DNA from: Heliocidaris tuberculata
Lineage: Eukaryota; Echinodermata; Echinoidea; Camarodonta; Echinometridae
DNA: 64,000 bases
Assembly (NCBI GenBank): GCA_025618425.1
Contig: CM046832.1
Span: 70,167,707-70,231,706 of the forward strand
Reading direction: 5' to 3'
A program made the position numbers and the translations under genes. Shown one piece after another: positions 1 through 12,563 of the stretch. The notes beneath the pieces were generated by a model, which had not been told where the DNA came from, did not search any database, and saw nothing but the letters and a program-made list of their open reading frames with translations. Each line of letters starts with the position of its first letter. The stretch's first letter is position 1.

Positions 1-152
1 CGCGGAACCGGGGGGGGGGGGGGGCTGGGGCTGCAGCCCCCACTTTTTTTAGTAGACAGGTGACATAAAACCTCGGAAAAAAGTTTCGAAAATTGTCATT
101 AATGAGTGAAATCAAATCAGCTCCCACTTTCAAAAACGCTCCGCGGTCCCTG
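1..152. repeat. Truncated hAT-like MITE at window edge
   Basis: The window opens inside a G-run-bearing element. Its right end, CGCTCCGCGGTCCCTG, is roughly the inverted complement of the first bases (CGCGGAACC followed by a G run). This matches the CAGGG-type ends of other elements in the window. The left end lies outside the window. Confidence 0.4.
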
Positions 153-1537
153 ACTTAAGGATTGAATAAATTCATATCATATCAGTCCTTCTAGAGTTCA
201 TGCCCTGGGAGCCAGGGGTACTTAGGAAGCTGTAGCATCCCCTAGTTTTTCCAGGTGGCGGCTGTCAGCTAATTTAAAAAGAAAAGTCGCCCTTTTTTCT
301 TTCCTTTTTTCTTTTCTAATTGTGTTGCTGTAGAAAGTGTTGTAGGGTTGCTGTAAGCACATTTTATGGTGAAAAGACACTCTATTTGATTTATTTATTT
401 GTTTGTCACAGAGTGTTGGAAAAACGAACCACCCTCAGCATCCCAATGAAAAAGTCGCTCGCTCCCAGGTGCCTGTTCCAGACTGCTTACTAAATATGAG
501 AAGTCTTAAAAGTGATGTCAAAGCAGGAAATCAGTATCAATGTTGAAAATATTTTCTATAAACCAAACCTCTCGGCTTCTTACTACCACGCAACTAACAC
601 AAAATAATATTCCAAACTCCCAACGATCAAAGAAAATGTTCACCGAAACACTGAGGGCGTTTCCGACAAGCAATAAAGATTCAATTATCTTTCTACCGAA
701 GCAATGCACTAATAAAATCCGCCAAAACTCCGTTAGAACAGGTGTTTTTTCGAGTCTCATCTAATAGAAAAACGATAACCATTTCCCTCTAATTCTGACA
801 ACTAATTCCAGCTCCTTTTCACTGCCGACCTCTCGACATATTTTGCCCGAAGTCAAAAGCTGTATCTATCTTTTCTCTCACCACGTCGCACTTTTATGCT
901 TTGCCGAATTTAACAATCAATCGAGAGGAAGATAGATAATACTCGTTTGCCTTTTGAGAAGATGAAAGAGATAGCCTGGGAGGAGCTTTGATCGGCTCTT
1001 TTTACACCAAGTTATCGCTTTCATTTTCATGCCTAGCATGAACTTAGTAAGGATGATTATTTATTTATTTATTTTCTTGCGGTTATATGTCGTAATTGAT
1101 TGTTGAAGATGCGCAGGTTCAAAGGAGGCTTGCAAATTGATTGAATAACGTCCTCGACGCTTTGGGGGTAGCTCTCAATATAGCTCTTTAACCTTGATAA
1201 ATGATTAACCTACTGCTCCCTGAAACAAGTATAACATAGGATGAAAAGAAAGGTGAATCTATATTTAAAAAAAACAAAAACAAACAAACAAACAACGCTA
1301 CTAGACTTTGGCTTTTTAAATACCACTTATATATTTTGTTTTTGTGTGGTAAGAGTTTAATGCTAAGAATTTTAAACTATTAAATTGTCTTAAGCCTTTT
1401 TTTCTTTTTCTTATCACTTTTTTTGCTATTACTTATCATGGGATCGTATATTTCGATCTAAGTCTAGTGATCTTATGGTAAATAATAGGTCTGTTGATAT
1501 CACAAAGCATTTCTTTTATACTGAATTGAAACAACTC

Positions 1538-1574
<37 letters not shown>

Positions 1575-2638
1575 GCGGCAGTAGCAACAAAGCTCAGCGA
1601 AAATTAGTTTATTATCCATTTGCGATTTATACATACATGTTTGCTGTTTTCGTTGGAATATAGGAATCGGCAACTCAGTATTTGATTCCTGTAGGCGGGT
1701 GCATGGGCGGGCAGATCAGAGTCGAGAAAAAGTAATTGATTAATCAAACCTTGGCTTGTAAGACCCAGATACAGATAAAATGGTTGCTTGTCATTCAGTT
1801 ATTTATTTTTTTCTTAGTGAAAGGCATTCACAAAGAAGAATCACTGAGTATACCCCCATCCTTGGCTACTCGTATAGCACCTGGAAGTTAATTGTTTCAG
1901 AATCTTTACGACCTTGTCTACGATTGAATCCTCATTTATTAATCAAATTCTTCGCCTACTCATCATCGTAGATTTACTATCAGTCTGTTACAAACTGTCT
2001 CGTTTGAATTAATCAATTAAATCGCAATGAACCCAATTTCGGAGTAAATTATTCAGGTTCGTGTGCACGGATATGGGTATATCATTAATAATCAAGACCG
2101 CAAAGAGTTTTGTTTAGTATCTTTTTTTTCTTTCAGAATTTCAATTTTATACATTATTTGAAGAATTAAGAATTTGAATTACAAAACGGAAAACAAGTCA
2201 CTCTGTAAACCCCATAATCAAAGTAATTCCAAATGCTTGTGTTGCGATCGTGTATTTACAGAATGAAACAACATGGATTTGAGTTAAGAAATCGAGTCAT
2301 AACCGACCAACTGTCATGCAGATGTACAATACCGTCTTTAATCAAATTATTCAAAACCAGCTATTAAAAAAAAATTACTTTTAATTAATCTTTACCTTCC
2401 TTGTAAAACAAGTCATATTACTCAATCATACTTCTCCATTTTTTCCAATTGAGAAGCAAATGAAAAATGTAGAGCATGCAGTCGGTATAGGCTTATAAAT
2501 AGAGATCGAATTTAAGGAATAAGAGAAAATTGTAAATTTCCTTTAGAAACGACTGTTTTCGCATCGTTTTATATAATTTCATCGTTTTCTCTTCTTTTCC
2601 CTTTTTTTTTTTTTGTATTTTCATATTGACTAATTTAG
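153..2638. other. Upstream or intronic DNA before the homeobox exon
   Basis: I see no supported coding exon here. The upstream exon(s) of the homeobox gene must lie here or outside the window, because the homeodomain exon opens in mid-codon after an acceptor. The short open frames around 518-764 overlap on both strands and look random. The only clear structure is an AAC microsatellite near 1539-1573. A T-rich stretch just before 2638 is the polypyrimidine tract of the homeobox exon. Confidence 0.5.
1539..1573. repeat. (AAC)n microsatellite
   Basis: About twelve uninterrupted AAC units. They read as poly-Asn in one frame, but there is no splice or homology support for coding use. Confidence 0.9.
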
Positions 2639-2873
2639 TGGGCCGAAAACGTCGGAAGGAGAATCGTCAGCGCCGCCAGCGGACAACCTTCACCAGCGAA
2701 CAGACCATTAAACTAGAGATGGAATATCACAGGACAGAATACATTACACGCATGCGCAGAGTAGAACTGGCTGAGATGCTGAGTCTGACGGAGACACAGA
2801 TTAAGATCTGGTTCCAAAATAGACGGGCTAAGGATAAGAGAATAGAAAAGGCTCAGATTGATCAACAGTATAG
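2639..2873 (+). CDS. Rough-like homeobox gene, homeodomain exon
   Basis: This internal exon encodes a complete 60-residue homeodomain, so it is part of a nuclear sequence-specific DNA-binding transcription factor. Visible features are RRQRTTF at the N-terminal arm, the helix-3 core [15 protein letters not shown] with Gln50 and Asn51, and the extension [11 protein letters not shown]. From memory, that extension together with AKDKR is characteristic of the Rough (ro) family of ANTP-class homeodomains; Gsx and Evx, the other KDKR families, have MKDKR and lack IEKAQ. A T-rich tract and TTTAG acceptor end at 2638, and TATAG|GTAAGG gives the donor after 2873. The exon begins with the last two bases of a codon and ends with two bases (AG) of the next, which fits the exon at 4095. 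No intron interrupts the homeobox. The N-terminal exons are not seen. The family call rests on motif memory, not a tree. Confidence 0.88.
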
Positions 2874-3133
2874 GTAAGGGTAGCTACTAATTAAACATTT
2901 TGTCATCCATAAATCGAAAGTGATTTTGTACAGAATTAATTATATAAAAGTAATTAATACAAGATATAAATCAAACATAATGTCTTCTTTTACTTAATTA
3001 CGGAAATTTATTCATTTATTATTTTTCAAAATCTTATTTTATCAGATTTTTCATGTTTTTAAATTTAAAAAAAATTCTTAATTAATATATATATATATAT
3101 ATATATATGTAATTGTGAGATTGTGTATATAAT

Positions 3134-3179
<46 letters not shown>

Positions 3180-3248
3180 TAAACATATATATATTTTAAT
3201 TTTGGGGGGGTATGTCTGCAATGATGAAGTCGACAACCCCCCCCCCAA

Positions 3249-3287
<39 letters not shown>

Positions 3288-4094
3288 ACGATCAAACACC
3301 TGAAATAACGCCATTAATTTTGCTTTCAAGTATATCAACATCTAACGAAGATAACATTCAGTAATGATTGGCGACGATTTAAAGGCAATTATATTAGAAC
3401 AATAATAACTTGATGAAGAAGAGCATTGATACTTGAACAAAAATGAAGTGAAAAACCCCAAAAGAATTTGGTTAGGAATATGTGCATTTACACTATCAAA
3501 ATGCTGAAACGTAGGTCATAATTAAATTTTGTGTGTATTTAAATCATGAATATTATATGAAAAATGAAATATTTTTAGCCTTTACCACCCTCCTAATGAT
3601 TTGATGATGTAGACTGCCTTTATGATATAAACAACAAAAACAACAACAGGAAAGTTTTGAAATGAAAAATGATGCAGAATTTTTACATCAAACGTAGATA
3701 ACATTCATAAAGAATTACGTTGGTGATGTGTTTGCACCAATACTGTGCAAAAATTGTGAAATTTTAAAGTAAAATGAGTGACTGGTGTTACTATTATTCA
3801 CTCCTCCAAGGATATGTTAGCATGTATATTCTATTCAGAGATTTTCAAGTCGTTTCATTTGAAACGTCGTTTAGAAAACATGAACGCCTTTTAAAGGTTT
3901 TACAAGCAGAACAAATTCAAATCACAGTGGTCAATTTTGTAAAAATTTACATTAAATCGAGTACGAAAACGTTTATAGACACTATAGTTTCTAAGGGCAC
4001 TGACCTTAGTTAGGCAACATCATTCGTTGCTAGTGATCTACCATCAAACTCATTTCAATTCATCTCTTGCTTCATTTCCGTTAATTGCAATTAG
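2874..4094 (+). other. Intron of the Rough-like gene
   Basis: It starts GTAAGG and ends AATTAG. It contains (TA)n/(GT)n microsatellite tracts at about 3083-3190 and a poly-C/poly-A run at about 3237-3284. The open frames over these tracts are low-complexity artefacts. The rest is AT-rich without coding signal. Confidence 0.6.
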
Positions 4095-4242
4095 GAGTCT
4101 GGGGTTACCAACACCGGGTACTATGTGTGGTTTCTCCCCTGCCTTCGCTGGTCTGTGCGGCCCGTGTTGTTACTGTCCTACCAGCGTACCAGCGCACGGG
4201 ATCCCTACGCTACCACCACCGCTTCATTCGGCATTCCGGTGA
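4095..4242 (+). CDS. Rough-like homeobox gene, probable terminal exon
   Basis: A stretch clearly richer in GC than its surroundings follows a good acceptor (pyrimidine-rich TTGCTTCATTTCCG, then AATTAG at 4094). Joined to the homeodomain exon, the AG left over there plus the first G here forms an AGG codon. The frame then stays open for 47 more codons to a TGA at 4240-4242. The encoded tail is rich in Pro, Gly and Cys, with segments such as SLGLPTPGTMCGFSP and PTLPPPLHSAFR, as expected for an unstructured C terminus of a homeodomain protein. Support comes from phase, base composition and position; I recognise no conserved motif. The alternative is that the true next exon lies elsewhere and this frame is chance. 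Confidence 0.6.
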
Positions 4243-4518
4243 TGGACAAACGAGTCAGCTACCTTCAATCCGTCTTTTAGCATCTTTTTAATGCACTGAG
4301 AAACAGACAATCATCTCCCTTCCGTTGTTTTCATGTCAGTATCAAAGGTTTATACTTTTTGGTGATATGCAAATATCATTTATTTATGATCATTGTTCAT
4401 CACCATTATCTTGATGCTTATTTTTGTCTGATTGTATTATTTAAAAATAATGAACGACAGACATATAAACTTACCATCAGTTAGAGAGAGAAATATAGAG
4501 ACAGACAGAGAGTGAGAG

Positions 4519-4549
<31 letters not shown>

Positions 4550-4937
4550 AAGAGAGAAAAAAGATGAAAAAGGGTGTTGGAGGAGAGAAGTAAGGGGAAA
4601 CTGTACAGGCGTTTTAACGTCTCGATTTTGGGATTGTAGAAATGCAGTGAATATTTTTGCTAAATTCGGTGCAATAATTATTGATTGCCATTTATGTTTC
4701 ATAGCACATTACCGTCATTTACTCCACCTGTAAAAACATTGATGTACATTATTATAGGCTTATCTGCTTATGCATGTATTTATACATTGTTGTACAGTGG
4801 CCATTTTTATTTAAAATCTCAGATTGCTTCCAATGAAAACGAAAGCATCATTCTGTGAAAATATTTGATACTTGTCTGCAATTTCTTTTGGATATTATAT
4901 AATGACAATCACGCTTTTGACAAGACATAGTGAATAC

Positions 4938-5128
4938 ACTCTCTAAAAAAGAGAGTGAATTTTCTTTATGTTTTCACTCCCCCGGGAGTCACGTCAGTGA
5001 TCACTTGTTTAGGAGTGAATATCGAGTGACTATCGAGTGGTCTCTAAAAGGAAAAGAGTAGATTTTCATTCTCTTTTCACTCTTTTTTCATTCCCCCGGG
5101 GAGTGACGCCAATGATCACTCGATTTTT
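4938..5128. repeat. Repeat of two diverged direct half-units
   Basis: Two related segments of about 90 bp lie head to tail. Both start CTCTAAAA, contain TCACTC...CCCCCGGG then a short AGTSACG-CAATGATCACT-like core, and are rich in AAAAGAGT-type ends. This looks like a small non-autonomous transposon or a duplicated piece of one. Confidence 0.5.
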
Positions 5129-7442
5129 TTAAAAAGAGTATCTAACATACATTGTAAAGTGAAATGAGTTATTAGAAAAAACACACACATAAGTTTCCAT
5201 CAATGAGCCGGGTCGTAATTAGTTCACGGTAGAAATGACCCTAAAATGACCCTAAAATGACCCCAAAATGACCCAAATTTGTACGCGCACGCGCATTTGT
5301 TTTGATGCCTGGTGGACCCATAGACAAATTAAATAATGGACCGCCATGGGCCATAGATCTATAATTAAAACTTGGCCATAGGTGGTGACGCGCTACTTGT
5401 TTAACAAGTCATTTAAAATTGTCATCGATCTCTCATACAGATTACAGGTGCCCGCATCATGGTAGGTACAAAACATAGGGTACAAAATGACAGCGTATAA
5501 AGGTCAGTTGTAGTCAGTAGTATTGACCTTTATCTGCACATGCTCAAATTGTAATTACGAACTGACTTATTTTTTAGAATTTATTTATTTTTGTTTAAAA
5601 ATGCGTTTTATTTCACAGAAATGCATGTATTTGATTCTAGGACAACTGCATGTATTTGATTCTAGGACAACTACCTTACGTACCACCACCCTTGGACTGC
5701 TACCCCATATGAAAACTACCCCTGAAAATTTGCAACACTAGAAGGGGTATATCGACAAGGGGTAACTTTAATTCGCTCTACTAGGGATCAGGTATAGGAT
5801 GTGGTATAATAATGGAGTATATATAGAGATTAGTTGTTTGAAATTGTTTAACTGGATCTCTTTATCGATTTTCTTGCTGCTTTTGACAACTGGGATTGAT
5901 TTTGCTTATTTGTGGCCCAAATATTTTACATAGCACATGATCTTCACCTTGTTAATTGATTAATGGTATACATCTTGTGTGAACGACAATGTAATTTATT
6001 ATCAATTTTGCTTGGAAAGTAAGTTAATGTTTCTCTTGAGTTACACCAGCGGTCCCTTGTACAAAGATTTTGATTACTGTATACACTTAATTAACTCAAA
6101 TTCTAAAAAAAAACTTTAACGATTCCCGACCTACAATCTTTCCACCGAGAATAATTTTGGGAATCCCACACTTGCTCAGTGTTATTTTTCTTTTAAACCT
6201 TCACCCTTTTCTCTTGTCTTCTTCTTCCCCTTTCCCTCTTTCCTTCTTAGTATATATAGGGAGAGGGGGAGGGGTGGGTTCCTGCCTTTTTGCATTCAAT
6301 GTCTATGATACTGTACATATTTTTTATTTATTATTATCGTTCAGTTGGCCTACCTTTATAGGTACTGAATATGGCTCTATACCTTTTTGGAGCTATAACT
6401 GTAGTATAAAGAGGTCACGCTCCATCGTCTGTGGGGCATTCATCTTACTAATTTGTTACAATTTTGTTGTTGAAATTACTTCCAATATCTACTTTATCTA
6501 TGTCTTGCATATTTTAAATCTTGCCTATCGTAGTCATGAGAAAGAATCATGCAATTTCCACCGATTTATGTCGTTTTGGTTCTGTCCAACTAACGATTCC
6601 GTATATTATGTTGTTATTAGTCGCTGACGTGCAAATACTTGAGTCACTTATCTATGCAACAAGACTACATTAGAATGAATATTGTTTCCATATAGCTATA
6701 GCTATATGTTGTAGATTTTACAAGTCATACGGTGTAACACATGCGTGTGTCAGCTATTTAACTTTTGAAAATGCATAAGTTGAGGTGATTAGTCCAACCT
6801 GATATGGGAATCAAGAATGGCTTTTGACAGTGGTATGAAATTCATTTAAATAGGCTATTATAGTTATTATTGATGATTTTAGGATTATTCGTCTAATGGT
6901 TAATATAGAATTCTTGTTAGTTTCTAATTTACTAAACGTTTACCGTTTCCCTTAAAACTTCCAAGCAGGATGTATCTTCTTGCATGCTGAGCCAAGATAA
7001 TAAACAATTCAAATATTTTTTACCACCAAGACCTTTAACAATCGTCTATGATACATCATGACGACAGATTTCGGATACTAGTATTTTATTACTATGCAAT
7101 TATAATTTGAGCTATAATATAGCTATTATATAACTACATATAGTTTTATAATACAGGTGACTTGTGATTGTAGTCGTGACAGCTGTTCCACGAGTACAAT
7201 TTGCTACAACTCAAGCCTACCACAAAGTTATACAATTTAAATACAATCACAGTGCAACTTGATTTATGAGTTTACCGGGGCATCCAAAATAAGTTTGAAA
7301 TAATGACGCAAGTCTTGTGCAATATCATTAAATTTGATTTAAAATCACAAGGTTTCATTAATCAGTTATTTTGAGTTGTTATGATATTTCTGTCTGTATA
7401 GTATATTTACACCGAGGGAACGATCCTGATCACAGCGCATCA

Positions 7443-7599
7443 GAAAGGAGAAAGAGAGAGAGAGCTATAGAGATTAGAGAGAGAAAAAAAAAATGAGAGA
7501 GTAAGAGCGAGTATAAGATAAATAGATAAATAGAGAGATAGAGAGAGAGAGAGCGAGAGAAGGAAAGAGAGAAAGAGAATGAAAGAGTAACAGCGAGTA

Positions 7600-7635
<36 letters not shown>
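7443..7635. repeat. Imperfect (GA)n microsatellite
   Basis: Purine-only tract of GA, GAAA and GATA units. It directly precedes the dispersed repeat at 7641, as a similar tract precedes the related copy at 42571. Confidence 0.85.
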
Positions 7636-7640
<5 letters not shown>

Positions 7641-9512
7641 ATATTTAGATACGAACTACTTCGTCAGCAGAAGGTAATAATTATGCCAGAATTTGCACGC
7701 GAAGCGTCATTTTCTATGGAGCGCCATCTATGGCGCCATGTTAGAGTGACATCGTATAAAATTAATAGTTGAATACAAATTAAAGAGTGCAAACATTGAT
7801 TTGGCAAATGCACTAATTGTTTTTATAGGCTTGATTAACAAAATGATGGATCGTGGTGAAAACTGCATTGATCTCTATCTATATCAAACTGATTTATATT
7901 GTATTAATAAGTAGAGGAGAGGGGGAAATAAAATCTCAAAAAGGTTGATACATTTAAATAGATTAATACCCAACATGAAAAGAAACGTTCTGCAAAATTA
8001 TGTTTCTATAAACATAACAAGAATAACAGATTTGATACCTTTGTCAATTATTTTTTAAAGAAAGAAAAGACTATTTTAAAAGACAAATAATATGGCCTGG
8101 ACAATTCCACAGTTACTCACATTATTTTGAAGAGGTATTGAGTTACATCTTCAGCTCTTATTCTCTTAATACACGTATCAGCTACATCAGTTTTAGTTAA
8201 CACAATGCATACATATTGGAGTACCTTTATAAAACCAAAAACTTTTAAAAGAAACAGCAATTACTGCTGGCACAAGTAATGGATCGATTACTCGCGTTAC
8301 ATAATTTGGACGCGCATATATAGATTATACTGCAGAGAGGGCTAAAATGAAAAGTGCGCTAATATGAGGCTTTCTTGAAAATTGATTTTACCCTTTTCAA
8401 AGAACCCTGCTATAGGGAGACCTCCACTGGGTGACAACTGAAAATTACTGGACCCATCATTTTTGCAGATTTCACAGGAATAATGGTTACTCGCGTTACG
8501 GTTACTCACGTTACATTTTGTCCATGAGATGGCAGCAGCTTTGGTTTCATTCTAACTTACAGGACTTAGGTTCTTCTTTGAGTTTTTTTTAATGAAAAGT
8601 GATCTATGGACCTTTCAAATTTTATTTTTATATAAATCCCGGAAAAACTTTGGATATTTTATTTCCAGATATATAAACTATCTAAAAAAGCACAATTTAT
8701 AGGAAAAATATCACTAAAAAGTGAAAATATGGATGATTTTTTTTTTTTTTTACCATTTTCTAACTTTTGATAATTTTTTCTTACAGTAAACCACTGATAA
8801 TAGGTTTACCAATGTTTGCGCAAGTTTCTGCAATTATGTAACACAAAAAAAGAAATTTAAGTGAAATACCAAATTTAGATTTTAAGGTCCATGTCCACCA
8901 ACTAGTGGAATTGCCCATCAAGTAAAAAAATGTTTAAAAAACATTCGTTTATTTTTAAACATGTAAATTGTTTGATCTAACTAATGGCGCAATTCAGAAG
9001 ATGATCGGGAATTTATTAGTTTGTGAGAGAACATGGAAGTTTATACATTAAATGTTTGATTGGTTTAGACCCAGTTCAGACCACAAATTCGGAATACATG
9101 TCGTTTCTTCTCGAGAGCTATACGGGAGCTATATTCTTTCATCATGATAACTCGCTTTCGTTATTTACTGGACTAAAACTGATCATGTGAAGCTCACGTC
9201 TAATATGTGAAGGACGTCTGATATATTATGTTCAAATATTAGCCAATTTTTACAATATACCTTTGTAAATATATCAAGGTATAAACGTCATATAATGAAA
9301 TGAGAATAACAAATTTAAAATTGCTAATAATTATTAATGAGAGTATATGATTTTTAAGATCAACCAAACAGCTTGACGTAAGTCACAAATCAGATGGCGC
9401 TCTTTCGGTACATGTGTACCAAAGAATAAAGTATAAAATCAGCATTTTTCATTTTCAGAATCCTGGGTTCACAGTTAAAATGACCGCTATGATCTATTTT
9501 GTGCACGAATTC
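7641..9512. repeat. Dispersed repeat family, copy 1
   Basis: The blocks 7645-7850 and about 9116-9510 are closely similar, in the same order, to 42575-42610 plus 43128-43560. Shared stretches include ACTTCGTCAGCAGAAGGTAAT, GGAGCGCCATCTATGGCGCC and CAGATGGCGCTCTTTCGGTAC. Copy 1 holds about 1.26 kb (7851-9115) that copy 2 lacks. Copy 2 instead holds a MITE at 42616. No coding potential is seen. Confidence 0.75.
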
Positions 9513-9835
9513 TGCTCTTTACATTCAAAGCCCAGAACAATATGAGTCCTGCTTACATCTCGGACATGATCTCCCCTTACATTCCTGCACGCACACTCAG
9601 ATCCTCAGATTAGCACCTCTTACAAGTACCTCGACACTCAACCCAATTCTACGGCGACAGGGCATTTGAAGTAGCCGCTCCGACCCTCTGGAATTCGCTC
9701 CCTCTGAACATCCGCCAGGCTCCAACACGACAGACATTCAAGACCCTTCTTAAAACTTACCTGTTTTGTTCATAAATCTCAGTAATTAGTTATATATCCC
9801 TACATTTTCTTATGTAATTACATGTACCTTCTATG

Positions 9836-9909
<74 letters not shown>

Positions 9910-10195
9910 TTTGTAATGTTGGTTTATTTCTGTTACCAAATTATAATTCTAATGTTAATATTTCCTATCTTTCTCGTAATAATAAGTTTAAGAAATTATC
10001 TTATTTTATGCTATTATCGTCATAATGTAGAACCATGAAATTGTAAATTTTGTCATGTGTTTTACTTGCATTGTACTTGAACCACGAAATTGTCTTTTGT
10101 AATTAGTTGTATTTTCATTGTAAAGCGCATAGAGAGACTGCATGGTTTATGATGCGCTGTATAAATCCATCTTTATTATTATTATATTATTGGCC
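9513..10195 (+). mobile_element. Non-LTR retrotransposon (LINE) 3' end
   Basis: Around 9640-9775 the sequence encodes the typical extreme C terminus of LINE reverse transcriptases (GDRAFEVAAPTLWNSLP, then a TFKTLLKTYLF-like end). The segment before it is broken by a stop. It continues into a 3' UTR with a TA microsatellite and poly-T (9838-9907). The tail is GCGCTGTATAAAT followed by ATT repeats, as seen at the 3' ends of CR1/L2-type elements. It is 5' truncated and begins where similarity to the dispersed repeat family stops. Confidence 0.8.
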
Positions 10196-10784
10196 AGGAG
10201 CCTGTCCCGAAATATGCACCCCATTTTACATATGAGATTTGACTTATTAAAGTTACTTAGGCCATCCATGTCATTCACAAAAAGCTTGTCAGCTCGAACG
10301 AAGCCGCCGGGTTTGGCCCCCAGAGCCCCCCAAAAGGGCCCTAAAGTCGGGTCGATTTCAACTCATCTAACATAATTATGCGCCAAACTGTCAGAAGGAA
10401 TGTGTATGACTATACATTACCAAAACACCAAAACTGACAAAATTTTCCGTCGGGATGGGTTGTCAGACCGCCCCTAAAAATTGGGGCAAATTTTTCCCCT
10501 TAAGGCCCATATCCAAATTTTGTCAGAAGGAAAAGGTTTTTGGGTGTACATTACAAAAATACATAATTTTTTTTTTTAAATTTCCATCGGGAAGTGGGTG
10601 TAACGTAACTTAAAATTAATCGCAACTGTGATACTTTAAGAGATAGGAGGTGCGGTTAATTTTAGTTGCAATCAACGGATCAATCGCCTCTCTTTATAAT
10701 ACGGGGCCCTGTTCCAGGGGGGGGGGGCGCCCTCGAAACGGGGGTCTAAGGAACGGACTAGTAGCAAAAAAACATATAGGGTCT

Positions 10785-11133
10785 CAGTGCCGTCACCAGC
10801 TTTTTTCAAGGGGGGGGGGGGGGTGCTTTTTGGAAAAAAAAAAGACGAAGCTTACCAACTCCAATGTCAGGCAGTGGTGCTGGTGGCGCAGATATGAGCT
10901 GTTCGACACTACACAATAGTGCATATAGCCGGCCGGCCAGATGGATGTATAGACAAATGTACTGCCTACTGGTCACTATAGAACATGTCGCCCTTTTCAA
11001 AAGACACCCCCCCCCCCCCCACCCGGCCACCCCCCCCCCCCAAAAAAAAAATCCTTTTTGTTTTTTTGTTTTTGTAGTTTTGTTTGTCTGGAGGGGGGTG
11101 CGTTCACCCTCCGCACCCCCCTGGCGACGCCCA
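10785..11133. mobile_element. hAT-like MITE, degraded ends
   Basis: Left end CAGTGCCGTCACCAGC followed by a G run; right end a C-rich tract then CTGGCGACGCCCATG. The ends are imperfect inverted repeats of the CAGTGGCG type. GGGTCT lies on both sides but no full 8-bp duplication is clear. Confidence 0.45.
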
Positions 11134-11902
11134 TGGGTCTTTGGAACGGTGGATCTACATGTATATCTAGCTGAGCGAAAAAACATGGTCTAAGGAACTA
11201 CGGCACTTATGGGGATTCTATAGTGCATGCACATATGCAATTGCGCACGCAGGTGAATGGACGTACTTACGCGAGAGCTATAGGGAACGGGGCGCGACGG
11301 GGAAAACGGAGAGAGACGAGCGCTCTTGTTCCGGCCGTGTATCTTGAGAACGCGTGAGATAAAGGGTGAGAACGGCAGTTTATGGAAATTCTTGAGAACG
11401 GCGATCGGCCGTTGAAAAAGGGGGTCGTCAAAGCGGCACATATCCGTCTGTCCAATATATTGAGTGCCCCCCCGGGGGGGGGGGGGGGGCTGTTCTCAAT
11501 CTTTCAGATACGAGACAATGATGTGGCCAACATATTTTTTGTTTCCTTATTGATCATCACCATGAGACAGTTTCATTGCGCCCTGAGTCTCGAGTTCAAC
11601 ACACCGAGGCAGATGAAGAAGTAGGTAAAATCTGCGACTTAGAGAGGAAATCAAAGAGAACGGTATAAAATAAATGCTGGTTCATTCCATGTATTTGGTT
11701 AAACGCGGCTAACTCCACCCCAAAGACAATAATTGACATTATTTTCCAATAGCGCAAACCCTGCAACTTTAAAAGAAAACATTTATTTCAGTGAAGACTA
11801 CAATTAGGTCCTTCTGTTGATCAAGCTATTAAAGTATACCCTTTTCCTGGGAAATTTAATCGAAGCAAACTGACCGTCACTACAGATCGTTGTAGACCAG
11901 GC

Positions 11903-12563
11903 CAGTGGCGTTTCTAGGGATATCTATAGGGGGCAAACAATAACAATGAATTTGCGCGCCCCCCTGCACAAACAGTTTTATGTTATTGTATAAGCGAGGG
12001 AGCAAATCAACCGAGCGGAAGATTTTTTTTTTTGCATTTTAACCCCCCAAACGCAATTTTTCATGCATTTTAGCTCAGAAAATTTGCAGTCTAGAAATTT
12101 AGTAGGCAACCGAAAATTGAGATTTCTTTCAATGTTGAACCTTAGCAAATGCTATTTTATACAAACTATCCTGTCTCTGGGGCGCAATATTTAAGAAGAG
12201 GCTAATAAAAATTGCATGATGGCGAGCAAAGCAACGAGAATGACATTTTATTTTTCACATTTTGAACCCTTTAAAAACGCTATAATTATAAATTATATCC
12301 TATACTGTGGCGCGAAATTATACGAGATCCTGAAGCAACATAACGGAGGATGCAAAGCTACCGAGCTTTAGAAAATTATCGTATTTAAACTCTCCAAAAA
12401 TTGTATTTCTAATGCATTTACCCTGCAGATTGGGGGCGCATAATCCTCAATGATCGTATTTTTTTTTTCATTTTTTAAAACTTTTTCTTTCTCTTGCGTT
12501 TTTTGCGCCATTTCAAGTGCCGCCCGGGCCCGTGCCCCCTGCCCCCTTGTAGATATTCCACTG
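11903..12563. mobile_element. hAT-type non-autonomous element with 8-bp TSD
   Basis: The left end CAGTGGCGTTTCTAGGG and right end TAGATATTCCACTG are imperfect inverted repeats. The exact octamer GACCAGGC flanks the element (11895-11902 and 12564-12571). An 8-bp duplication with CAGTG/CAGGG termini is the hAT superfamily signature. The interior has no transposase frame. Confidence 0.85.

Larger units (their letters stand above)
4243..7640. other. Gene-free stretch with simple repeats
   Basis: GA/GT-rich microsatellite lies at about 4484-4560, a paired repeat at 4938-5128, a short tandem of about 10 bp (CCTAAAATGA units) near 5237-5275, and a long imperfect GA tract at about 7443-7635. The 156-codon frame at 6157-6627 has no recognisable domain, and I do not call it a gene. 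Confidence 0.5.

Noticed and set aside
6157..6627. 156-codon open frame
   Set aside because: AT-rich, no domain or compositional shift, no splice context; length is within chance for this much DNA.
10650..11455. Overlapping open frames on both strands
   Set aside because: They run through poly-G/C tracts and hAT-like MITE ends; low complexity, no domain.
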